DNA from: Chloracidobacterium sp.
GTDB taxonomy: Bacteria > Acidobacteriota > Blastocatellia > Pyrinomonadales > Pyrinomonadaceae
Direction of reading: 5' to 3'
Length of the DNA stretch: 64,000 nucleotides
NCBI GenBank assembly: GCA_016712045.1
Contig: JADJRV010000003.1
Coordinates: forward strand, 238,621 to 302,620
Position 1 is the first letter of the stretch, and each line of letters begins with the position of its first letter. The notes below the pieces were generated by a model. It saw only the letters and a list, made by a program, of their open reading frames with translations, made no database searches and was not told the DNA's origin. Made by a program: the position numbers and the translations under genes. This document shows, in pieces, positions 49,616 to 58,673 of the stretch.

Positions 49616-51141
49616 TTTTTCTCCTCTTCTATTCTTGGTTTAGTCGATTTTAGTAGTCCGATACGTTCGGCTTTGTCCTCGTTGATCGACTTCAAAAATT
49701 CTTCCCTGTTAAACTGTCGCGGCACGATCTTCGTATCCGGCAGGACCGATGTCGATCCAGGCATGAATGCGGATGGCGGCAGGGCGGCACCCACTGCTGC
49801 TTCGAGTGCCGTTAGGGTCGTGTAGTATTCTTCCAAAACCTGGTTATAATTCGTGACGTTCTCATTCAGACGACGCTGTTCGTTAACGACCTCAAACACC
49901 GAAAACTCGCCAGCATTATATGCAGCCCGGACAGTCTGCAAATTTGCCTCTGCTCTCGGAAGAATCTGAGTTGTGTACAGCACCAGCTTTTCTGCCGCGG
50001 CCCGGTATTGGCCGTAGGCAACGGCGACATCCCGACGTATGGTTGCCTCTAAGAATTCACGTGTTCGCACCGCCTGAACCTGTTCACCGACTGCGGAGGC
50101 AATACCGCCTTGGTTACGGTTCGACACGGGAAGATCGATCGACACGCCGAATGTCAGCTCATTGTCCAGATCTGACGCAAAGGTGCTGCCATTAACCGGA
50201 CCCGGCAAGTCTATGATCCCTTTCGAACGAGAAAAGCGCACGGAAGGTGTGATATCGGGAGCACCTTGCGCACGGGCAAGGTTTATTCTTGCGGTCCCGA
50301 GTCGCTCGCCAATCCGGGCGGCCTGTAAGTCGGAGCGATCGCTCAACGCCTTTTGGGTAAGTTCGCTAAGTCCCATATCGAGACGTGGAGGCCGGTCGGA
50401 CTGAGGCGCCAAGCGAAGCGGTTCCGCGACATCGGCTCCGATCAGCGTTCGAATTCTTAATAAGGCAGTTTCCAATTCGTTTCTCGCTTCGATCCTTTGG
50501 ATCTTCAGGCGGTCGCTTTCGACCTTGACTAAATTCAGGTCGAGCGGCGCCACATCGCCCTCGCTTAAGCGTGCTTCCGTTACCCGAACCAATTCCGCGT
50601 CAGCGGCCAGGAGTCTTTCCAATACATCGAGCTGCCGCGCGGCCGATATAGCCCGAGCGTAATCCCGGCGAATTTCGACAGCGATATTCCGTTCGATAGC
50701 CGCGACCTCGGCCCGAACCTGTTGGAGCTCAAGTTCCGCAACGGCCCGTCGCTTTCCACGTTTTCCTCCGAGCTCAAAAGGTTGAGCCAACCCTGCCGAA
50801 AAGTCATACTCGCTTTCGCCGCCCAGAAAACGGGGGCTTCCGTATTCGGTGCTAAAGACTGGATTTGGTCGAAGTCCGGCTTGAACCAGGAGCCCTTCGG
50901 CTATCACGAGTCGCTGGCGCGCTGCAAGCAGATCCGCCCGCCGGAGCCCGGCGCTCTCTACAAGTTGCTCGACGCTCACGCCATCCGGGCCAATGTATTG
51001 CAGCGACGGTGCCGGAGTCGGCAAGGGCGAGGGAACAGTTTGCTGGGCCAATGCCGAATGAAAGCCGCCAAAAAAGAGGACGGCTAAACCGAGCTTTGCT
51101 GAATACTCAACTACGATCGCTAAAATATTCCTTATGCCCAT
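49612..51141 (-). CDS. TolC-family outer membrane channel, RND set 2
   Basis: About 509 residues from the ATG at 51141, which gives a signal peptide ending near SALAQQ; an opening at 51237 overlaps the previous gene and is less likely. Two TolC-type helical hairpins are clear (RLVIAEGLLVQAGLRPNPVF, LELGGKRG-like text, DLNLVKVESDRLKIQRIEA; second repeat ASAVGEQVQAVR, VRAAYNAGEFSVFEVVNEQRR). The C-terminal tail (about 60 residues) extends past the usual end. It forms the outer-membrane exit of efflux set 2. Confidence 0.92.
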   Translation of the reverse strand: MGIRNILAIVVEYSAKLGLAVLFFGGFHSALAQQTVPSPLPTPAPSLQYIGPDGVSVEQLVESAGLRRADLLAARQRLVIAEGLLVQAGLRPNPVFSTEYGSPRFLGGESEYDFSAGLAQPFELGGKRGKRRAVAELELQQVRAEVAAIERNIAVEIRRDYARAISAARQLDVLERLLAADAELVRVTEARLSEGDVAPLDLNLVKVESDRLKIQRIEARNELETALLRIRTLIGADVAEPLRLAPQSDRPPRLDMGLSELTQKALSDRSDLQAARIGERLGTARINLARAQGAPDITPSVRFSRSKGIIDLPGPVNGSTFASDLDNELTFGVSIDLPVSNRNQGGIASAVGEQVQAVRTREFLEATIRRDVAVAYGQYRAAAEKLVLYTTQILPRAEANLQTVRAAYNAGEFSVFEVVNEQRRLNENVTNYNQVLEEYYTTLTALEAAVGAALPPSAFMPGSTSVLPDTKIVPRQFNREEFLKSINEDKAERIGLLKSTKPRIEEEKK

Positions 51142-51172
51142 GGAGTGTCGGTAAACGATGTTCGCTAGATTC

Positions 51173-51829
51173 TTACGCAGAAAGTGCTTCCTCGTTAACT
51201 CCTGGGCCAGCGGCGAAACGCCACACGAAAAACACAAGCCCGAAAAGCAAAATTATTACAATCAAAAAGACAACGCCGATCACCAATTGGGTGAACCAAG
51301 ACGTTCCGCCCTCGGCCGTAACCGCGGGCGGCTTTACTTCGATTCCGGAAAAAGTGGCGGTGTCGGTTTCGCCATCGTGCGACACGTTAGCCCGCATCTT
51401 GTAAACGCCGGACGGCATCGCCGGAAAGGTCACGCTGTATGTGCCCGCCTGTTCGCCAGCCGCAACCGTCGCATTAAAGACCGCACCGCTCGCCGATTCG
51501 ACCTCGACCTTGGCATCGACAGCCTTGAAAGGTTCGTTGGTCTCAAATTTCGTAATAAAAAGAAGCCCGGTCGTAGGCTTGTCCGGCTCCATCGAAGGGT
51601 GCTTTACCATTAGCTCGAGTTCGCCCAAACGAGTCGAATGGGATACAACGCCCTTCGCGTTCGCCGTGGACTTTGGCTTCGCGTCACCATGATCCTCGCC
51701 ACCATGAGCGAGCATCGCGGTAGGCGAGGCAACCGTGAACAGGACGCTACCCAGAATAAAAAACCCAATATATCGCGCGATCTGACCTCTCATATACCAG
51801 AGACCAATTGCAATGGCTATGCCACTCAT
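51173..51829 (-). CDS. membrane-anchored Ig-like (FixH/YtkA-type) protein
   Basis: Up to 218 residues. An N-terminal signal segment ends near AMLAHGGEDHGDA, exposing a His/Asp cluster; a beta-sandwich follows (GLLFITKFETNEPFKAVDA, GTYSVTFPAMPSGVYKMRANV), then a strong C-terminal transmembrane helix (TQLVIGVVFLIVIILLFGLV). It has the same design as the N-terminal part of the adaptor at 47019. A start at 51793 is also possible. First gene of RND set 2, 31 bases before TolC. Confidence 0.8.
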   Translation of the reverse strand: MSGIAIAIGLWYMRGQIARYIGFFILGSVLFTVASPTAMLAHGGEDHGDAKPKSTANAKGVVSHSTRLGELELMVKHPSMEPDKPTTGLLFITKFETNEPFKAVDAKVEVESASGAVFNATVAAGEQAGTYSVTFPAMPSGVYKMRANVSHDGETDTATFSGIEVKPPAVTAEGGTSWFTQLVIGVVFLIVIILLFGLVFFVWRFAAGPGVNEEALSA

Positions 51830-52119
51830 TTTTTCCGCACTTTATAGAATTTACTGGGAGTATTCTAGAAGACGATGCCGCTACCATGTATAAAAAGAGA
51901 CAGGAGCTGTCTGATTTCAAACAGCAACGGCGGGGGACTTGTTTACACCAGCTAGCTGATTTCAAGAATGGAAGGTCGTGCTCATCGGTCAAAAAGTGAA
52001 TCACCGATCGTTCATGCCATACGTAGAAATTCTCGACCGGTAGTTCGGCGTCGACTAAACGGCAAAGTCTTGGCCGGATTCTGCGATCTCATACACGTCG
52101 TCCTATCTGAATAATCCGA
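51830..52119. other. intergenic gap between RND sets 2 and 3
   Basis: 290 bases with no supported gene. It must hold the promoter of set 2 (leftward) and the 3' end of set 3. No clear hairpin with a T run is seen. Confidence 0.45.
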
Positions 52120-52476
52120 TCACTTTCTAATAAGAATCTTTGCTAAGTCTTCGGGAACAGGCATTGACTTGAAAAACCACACGTTCGCCCCGCCGGTGTT
52201 CCCAGTCGGATAGATACCCAAAGGCGTTTTGGTCGAGGCTCCGATAAGTCGAACGATCTGTCCCCATATCTCGCGGGGCGAACGCTGCCTGACCGCTAGC
52301 TTAAACATCCGCCAATGTATGCAAGTGTGTTGATAGGTCGATGCCTGACCTAGAACGTGAGCGCGTTCGAGGTGATGAAAGGCTAAATGCAAGTCGCCGC
52401 TTTCAACAAGCGATTCGGCCAATGCTAACTCCTGAGATATGGCGGTTGCCAACACTTGATTGTTATCGGGTTTCAT
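52120..52476 (-). CDS. DUF3703 family protein, second copy
   Basis: 118 residues sharing the ERAHVLGQASTYQHTCIHW and GIYPTGNTGGANVWFFKS blocks with the copy at 1484-1831. Soluble, function unknown. Its ATG overlaps the stop of the preceding 50-residue membrane protein (ATGA), and the CDF gene lies just before that, so DUF3703 is tied to a CDF transporter twice in this window. Confidence 0.87.
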   Translation of the reverse strand: MKPDNNQVLATAISQELALAESLVESGDLHLAFHHLERAHVLGQASTYQHTCIHWRMFKLAVRQRSPREIWGQIVRLIGASTKTPLGIYPTGNTGGANVWFFKSMPVPEDLAKILIRK

Positions 52477-52625
52477 TTTGAGCCTCCCTTTGAACGTCTT
52501 TCTGATCGCTTATTGAAAATAATGCCTATTCCTACTAACAGGATAATAATCAGCAGACTCGCACCTACGAAAATTATAAACTGATGCTGCGTAAAAACAT
52601 GAAAAAAGTCTATTTCTTGTTCCAT
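52473..52625 (-). CDS. 50-residue single-helix membrane protein
   Basis: The ATG at 52625 opens 50 codons: an N-terminal EQEIDFFHVF, a helix (FIIFVGASLLIIILLVGIGI) and a basic tail (NKRSERRSKGG). It stops with ATGA overlap on the DUF3703 start and begins 7 bases after the CDF stop, so it sits tightly in the operon. Too small for many gene finders. Possibly an accessory subunit of the CDF pump, by context. Confidence 0.65.
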   Translation of the reverse strand: MEQEIDFFHVFTQHQFIIFVGASLLIIILLVGIGIIFNKRSERRSKGGSK

Positions 52626-52632
52626 CTCGCTA

Positions 52633-53529
52633 TTAAATATGTGTCTCGTGACACGAAAAGCCCTCGCGTTCGGTTTGGGCGGTTACGTGCGCGATCTTAA
52701 ATTCGCTCGTGCATGAATCGTGGACACGTTGCAGAACGTCATCGTGTTCGGCTCCGTCGGCAAGCACGGCGTGGACGCTCAGGGCATTTACGCCCGACGT
52801 AAGCGACCATACGTGAAGGTCGTGAATCTCGGCAACGCCTTCGATCTTTGAAAGCTTGTCTCGCACGTTGGCAATGTTTACGTCTGACGGCGTACCTTCC
52901 AGCAAGACAGCGACTGCATCTTTTAGCAATGCCCACGTTCGCGGCAAGATAAACAGGCCGATTCCCGCCGAAATTAACGGATCGGCATAATACCAGCCCG
53001 TCGTGAGCATTATTATTCCGGCGATTATCACTCCGACCGACGTGAGCGTGTCCGAGAGAACCTCATAATACGCGCCTTTCATATTCAGGCTTTCTTTAGA
53101 GCCGGAACGCAGAATAACCATACCCACAATATTGACCACCAACCCAATCGATGCGACGCCGATCATCGCCGCACTCTGCACTTCGGGCGGGTTTTTGAAG
53201 CGTTCGTATGCTTCGTAAAGGATATAGATCGAAATAAAGATCAGGATGATCGCATTCGTCATCGCCGCGAGTATTTCGACACGGTAGTAGCCGTACGTCC
53301 TTTCCGGCGATGCTGGCTTTTCAGCGAACCATATTGCTAACAACGCTAGTCCGACGCCTGCAACGTCGGTCAACATATGTCCGGCGTCCGCAAGCAACGC
53401 CAAACTGCCAGTCCACAATCCGCCAATTACCTCGACGATCAAATAAAAGAACGTCAGGCAAAAGACGATCATTAGCGGTTTCTTATTCCGCCCTGCCGCC
53501 GATATTTCGTGTGTGTGTCCGTGTCCCAT
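52633..53529 (-). CDS. czcD: CzcD-type CDF zinc/cobalt/cadmium exporter
   Basis: 298 residues, full CDF length. His-rich N-terminus (GHGHTHE), six helices, metal-site motifs DAGHMLTDV in helix 2 and YYEVLSDTL in helix 5 (Glu where many members have His), and the cytoplasmic domain (GVAEIHDLHVWSLTSGVNALSVH) with its C-terminal SCHETHI. It exports Zn(II), Co(II) or Cd(II) from the cytoplasm to the periplasm, where the czcCBA pump of the same operon can remove it. Confidence 0.95.
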   Translation of the reverse strand: MGHGHTHEISAAGRNKKPLMIVFCLTFFYLIVEVIGGLWTGSLALLADAGHMLTDVAGVGLALLAIWFAEKPASPERTYGYYRVEILAAMTNAIILIFISIYILYEAYERFKNPPEVQSAAMIGVASIGLVVNIVGMVILRSGSKESLNMKGAYYEVLSDTLTSVGVIIAGIIMLTTGWYYADPLISAGIGLFILPRTWALLKDAVAVLLEGTPSDVNIANVRDKLSKIEGVAEIHDLHVWSLTSGVNALSVHAVLADGAEHDDVLQRVHDSCTSEFKIAHVTAQTEREGFSCHETHI

Positions 53530-53539
53530 AATTTCTTTT

Positions 53540-53740
53540 TTAGAATCTATACCTTCGAGTCGTTCGTCTTTTTTCCGCCTTAATTCGCCCTTTCCGGTTG
53601 TATCGACGCTCTATTTTCTCGTTTGGATATGTTCTGATTCCTCGCCTAGTCAAATAGGGCAACAACCAAGCGATAAGCAGAATCAGGCCGGTTCCGATCA
53701 CGGCTCCGGCTAGTATTCGAAATGGCGGGTCTAGATACAT
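53540..53740 (-). CDS. small basic membrane protein
   Basis: 66 residues: one long helix (LAGAVIGTGLILLIAWLLPYL) and a very basic tail (RRYNRKGRIKAEKRRTTRRY). CGGAG precedes the ATG at 53740. It begins 12 bases after the PII-like stop and ends 11 bases before the CDF start, inside the operon. No family recognised. Confidence 0.6.
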   Translation of the reverse strand: MYLDPPFRILAGAVIGTGLILLIAWLLPYLTRRGIRTYPNEKIERRYNRKGRIKAEKRRTTRRYRF

Positions 53741-53751
53741 TTGTCTCCGAC

Positions 53752-54051
53752 TCAAATCAATGTTGCGGCCTCAATCGGAACGACCATGATTATCCCATCA
53801 CCTTTCTTGCCTGTGTGTGCGTTGTTCTTAATTGCCGCAACGATCTCGTCGGCCATTTCGTCATTTACAGCGATCTCAATTCGCTTGTTCGCCTTGAAAG
53901 GATCGAGTGCGTCGTATGCTCCGGTACCCATTCGCTGGCCAAATCCTTCGGAATCTATCAAGGTCATTCCCGGAAAGCCTTCGATGTTTTCAAAGGCCGT
54001 TACGATCTTCTCTACCGTGAATGGCCGCACTATTGCGATTATCAGTTTCAT
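53752..54051 (-). CDS. PII-like signalling protein of the RND-linked group
   Basis: 100 residues from the ATG at 54051 (GGAGG upstream, overlapping the end of czcA). The fold is PII-like: KLIIAIVRPF, DSEGFGQRMG, KRIEIAVND, and the C-terminal GKKGDGIIMVVP that resembles the PII nucleotide loop. The T-loop is a few residues short and lacks the uridylylated Tyr of GlnB. A PII subgroup linked to heavy-metal RND operons has been described; this fits it. It may bind metal or nucleotide and adjust pump activity. Confidence 0.85.
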   Translation of the reverse strand: MKLIIAIVRPFTVEKIVTAFENIEGFPGMTLIDSEGFGQRMGTGAYDALDPFKANKRIEIAVNDEMADEIVAAIKNNAHTGKKGDGIIMVVPIEAATLI

Positions 54052-54053
54052 TG

Positions 54054-57000
54054 TTATTCCTCCGTGAATTCGCCTTCTACATCTTTCTCGATCCATGCAT
54101 AAAGCGTTGGCAATATCAGCAACGTAAGAAGTGTAGAAGTAATTAGGCCTCCGATAACGACCGTCGCCAAAGGTCGCTGTACCTCCGCTCCGGCGGACGT
54201 TGCGATTGCCATTGGGATAAATCCTAGACTTGCCACAAGTGCAGTCATTAGCACAGGCCGCAGACGTGTTTCCGCTCCTTCGCGAACGGCTTCCAAAACC
54301 GTTTTTCCTTCTTCGCGAAGATGATTGATAAAACTTACCATGACTACGCCATTCAATACCGCAACGCCAAATAGCGCTATAAATCCGACACCCGCCGAGA
54401 TCGAGAACGGCATTCCCCGTAAAGCCAACGCCACAACACCGCCAACAATTGCAAAGGGAATTCCGGTGTAGATAAGGAACGCCTGTTTTATCGAACTAAA
54501 CGTCGTGTAAAGCAAAATAAAGATTAGAAAAAGAGCAATAGGAACGACGATCAAAAGCCTCGCTGACGCCCGTTGCAGATTCTCGAATGTTCCGCCCCAT
54601 TTCAAATAATATCCGGGCGGAAGTTGAATGTCCTTTTCGATCTTAGCTTGTGCTTCCGCAACAAATGAGCCGATGTCACGACCTCGAACGTTTAACTCGA
54701 CACCGATCCGGCGGCGCGTGTCCTCGCGCGTTATCTGGGCGGCACCTTCGGCAAGCTTTATCTCGGCGACTTGCGATAGCGGAACCCGCGAACCATTCGA
54801 TGCAGTCAGTACCAAATTGCGGATCGAATCGACGGTTGCGCCTGATTCTTCATTCAAACGAACGACGAGATTGAATCGTTGCTCGCCTTCATACACCTGA
54901 CCAGCTTCTTTTCCGGCTACAACGGATTCAACAAGATCGTTAACGTCCTCTACATTCAAACCATATCGAGCGATAGCCGCACGGTCGGGTTTGATCTGAA
55001 GCTGCGGTAAGCCCGATGTCGCCTCGGCCTTTACATCCTCGGCTCCTGAGACAGTTTGAACGACCTTTACGATCTCATCCGCCTTATCTTTTAGTACATC
55101 AAGATCGTCACCGTAAATTTTAATCGCAACATCGCTTCGGACACCTGAGATCAGTTCCGCAACACGCAACTCAATCGGTTGCGAAAAGCTGATAATGGCC
55201 GAAGGAACTTTTTGTTCAAGAGCCTCGGACATCTTTTCGATCAAAACAGTCTTGTCTTTCGTCGTTTTCCACTCGCTCTTTGGCTTGAGGCCGATATACA
55301 AATCGGAGAAATCGACGCTCATAGGATCGGTGGCAACCTCGGCACGTCCGGTCTTTGAGATAACCGTCTTTACTTCGGGAAATTCCATCAATACTTTCTC
55401 AACCTCGGTCGTCGTTCTTATCGATTGTTCGAGAGAAACACTCGGCAATTGCTGAACCTGAACCGCAAGGTCGCCTTCGTCCAGTCGCGGTATAAACTCT
55501 GAACCTAAAAGGGAAAGATCGCACCGGAAATGACGACCAGAACAATTGCTATCGCTAACGCCTGTGGGCGATACTTCGCCATGAAATTGAACGCCGGTTT
55601 GTAGATCTGCTTTGCGTAGCGAATTATAAAACTCTCCTTCTCTGAAACTTTGCCCTTCAATACAAAAGTAAGCATCGCCGGAACGAAGGTCAGTGAAAGT
55701 ATGAGCGAGCCTAAGAGTGCAAAGATCACCGTAAGAGCCATTGGTACGAACATCTTGCCCTCGATACCGCGTAGGCTGAGGATAGGCAGATAAACTATCG
55801 CGATGATCGCAACGGCAAAAACGACAGGCCGTGCGACTTCGAGACACGCTTCGAGAATTGTGCGTTCGGGCGGTTCGCGTGATTTTTCGTGCTGTGCTTC
55901 TGCCCGTCGTCGAACGGCGTTCTCGACCATTACGACGGCTCCGTCAACGATAAGTCCAAAGTCCAATGCCCCTAGACTCATCAAATTACCCGACACGTTA
56001 AAGAACCGCATCAGGATCGCTGCGAAGAGCATCGACAGCGGAATAATGGTCGCGACGAGCAATGCTCCCCGCCAATTCCCCAACAGCAGCAAAAGAACGA
56101 CGATCACCAGAATTGCGCCTTCGATCAGATTCGTCTCGACGGTCGCGATGGCACGGTCTATCAATTCTGTTCGGTCATAGAAAGGAACAAGCTCGACGCC
56201 TTTCGGTAAGGATTTCTTGACTTGTTCGACGCGCTCTTTTACTGACTGAACGACAGTTCGTGAGTTCTCACCTTTTAGCATCAAGACGATACCGGCGACG
56301 ATCTCACCCTTGCCGTCTGCCGTAACAGCACCCTGCCTGACAGTCGAGCCTTCGACGATCTCTGCAACATCACGGACATAAACTGGAACGCCTTCGCGAC
56401 CGGTCTTTACAACGATGTCGCCGATCTCGTTGGGTTTTTCGATGAGGCCGATGCCGCGTAAAAGATACTGCTCCGCTCCTTTCTCGATGTAAGCACCGCC
56501 GACGTTCGCATTGTTTCGAGATACCGCGTCGTAAACGTCGCGCAGAGTGAGGCCGTATGACTGTAACTTCTCCGGCGTGACTCGCACTTGATACTGTTTC
56601 TCGAAACCACCAAAGCTATTGATCTCCGTCGCACCGGGAACGCCTAATAATTGACGGCGAACATTCCAGTCCTGAATCGTTCGTAAAGCCTTTGCATCAT
56701 AACTGCCATCGGGCGACCTGAGTTCGTATTGATATATTTCGCCCAATCCAGTTGATATCGGTCCCATCTCCGGCGAACCGATTGACGAAGGAATTTGTTC
56801 GCGGGCTTGTGACAACCTTTCGAGAACCAATTGCCGCGCGAAATAAGTATCAACCGAATCGTCGAAAACGACAGTGACAGCCGAAAGGCCAAATTTGGAA
56901 ACAGATCGTATCTCTTCAACGTCAGGCAAACCTGACATTGCGACTTCGACCGGAAACGTGACTTGTCGCTCCATTTCGAGCGGAGCCAAAGACGGTGCGG

Positions 57001-57154
57001 CAGTAAGAACCTGAACCTGAACATTTGTCACGTCGGGAACCGCATCAATAGGCAGATTCAAAAGGCTGTAAGCTCCACCAGCGGCCATGATCCCGACTAG
57101 TAGAAGTACGATCAGCCGATTGGCGACGGAAAAGCGAATTAGTGCGTTGATCAT
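54054..57154 (-). pseudogene. czcA: CzcA-type RND pump, one frameshift at about 55507
   Basis: Joined length about 1030 residues. N-terminal NLPIDAVPDVTNVQVQVLT and the helix-4 motif GALDFGLIVDGAVVMVENAVRR, the HME1 signature of Zn/Co/Cd pumps. The first frame stops after ISGAIFPF at 55505; the next frame continues LGSEFIPRLDEGDLAVQ. The joint is a run of four T where five would keep the frame, so a homopolymer error is the simplest cause. The rest is whole (IGSFVAEAQAKIEKDIQL, GVGFIALFGVAVLNGVVM). It works with czcB and czcC upstream. Confidence 0.92.
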
Positions 57155-57162
57155 ATTTCTCC

Positions 57163-58662
57163 TTAGTGTCCGTGTTCTCCAAGATCGCCTTTCGCTAATT
57201 GAGTTTTGAGAACAAAGCTACCTTTCGTGACGACTTTTTCGCCTATCTCTAAACCTTTGAGAATGATCGTGTATCCCTCGGCTTCGCCGCCGATCTCGAC
57301 TTCGCGAACCTCGTACGCACCCGGTTCGTCGTCTTTCGGAATGAAGACTATCGTCTTGTCTCCTTCTCGTTGGATTGCAGTGGATCGAACCGCCAATTCC
57401 TCTCCGGTCGCCGCCGTAGTTCCGGCATAAAAGCCGACCTCGGTAAACATACCGGCGCGAAGCTTGCCGCTGGCATTCGCAACCTCGACGCGAACGCGAG
57501 CCGTGCGGGTCGTTTCGTCAAGCTGTGGATCGATATACGAAACTCGGCCATTGAGATTGCCGATGTTGGGCGATCTGATCTCCGCAACTGCTCCGATATT
57601 GAGTTTGGAAATATTGGATTCGGGTACGTTCGCAATGACGTAAACGGTGCTGAGATTTGAGATTGCAAAGATCGGCGTTGCTGCTTCGACGCCCGCTCCG
57701 GCGTTAAATTTTCTTTCGGTAATTACACCTGACAACGGCGCCCGTAACGAAACTAGCGATGTGTCGTTGCGATGATCGTCGTCGCCTCCTGATTCGACGG
57801 GAACTCCCAACGAACGCATTTCGTCCTCGATATGGCGTAGATCAACCCGCGATGTTTCGACCTCCGCCTTCGCTTCCTGTAGCTCACGATTAAGGGCGAT
57901 ATTTGATTGGAAATCTTAGTCGGCCTTTGGCGTTTTGTATGCCGTCTCTGCTGTAATCAAATCCTTTCCAGCACCGGCACCGAGTTCGATAAGTCTTTTC
58001 GTTCGTTTTAGCGTCGCGTCTGCCTCGTCAAGTCTGGCTTTTGCTTGAAGAACGGCTGAGCGGTTCTCTGCTTTTTGAACCCGCGAGAGGTTTCGTCCAG
58101 CCAATTCGTAGCGTGTTTTTGCCTCGTGTAGCTTGCCATGCATTTGGGCAAGCTGCGGACTGGAGATCACGGCAAGAACCGCTCCCTTCTGAACGTTGTC
58201 GCCAACACCGTAAAAAACCCGCTCGATGCGCCCACCGACAAGCGGTGTAGCCATTTCCGTCTTTTCGGGATTTAGCTCGACCGCACCGGTGACGTAAAGT
58301 TTCGAGATCGCGGGTCGCTGCGTAACTGTCTCAGTTTCAATTCCCGCAGACTCGATCATTTCGGAGTCGAGTTTTACTTCGCGTCCAGTCTCATTCTCTG
58401 AGTGTCCCGGCTCTTCTTTCTTCTCTTCCGTCGCGGCTTTCTCAACAGTCGCACCGCGATTGCTGACTATCCACGCAATACCGACGATACCGATAAGCCC
58501 GACGATAACCGCTGTGATAATCCATGCGAGAAACGGTTTCTTTTCCGGCGAAACTTCCGTGTCGCGTGTTTCCGCGCCATCAAGATTTGATTCGAGACGG
58601 TCAAATTCTGCCTCGTCGCCCGCGTGATGTTCGCTCTGTTCTGGAATTTTATTTTCTGACAT
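57163..58662 (-). pseudogene. czcB: CzcB-type periplasmic adaptor with in-frame TAA
   Basis: Joined length about 499 residues. An acidic N-terminus, one membrane anchor (FLAWIITAVIVGLIGIVGIAWIV), lipoyl half (GGRIERVFYGVGDNVQKG), coiled coil, second lipoyl half (APLSGVITERKFNAGAG) and beta-barrel. A TAA at 57916-57918 interrupts the coiled coil (TAYKTPKAD-stop-DFQSNIALN). The frame is the same before and after, and Tyr fits there, so it is a nonsense change of one base, not an indel. The adaptor would connect czcA to czcC. Confidence 0.88.
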
Positions 58663-58673
58663 ATTCTTTTCCT

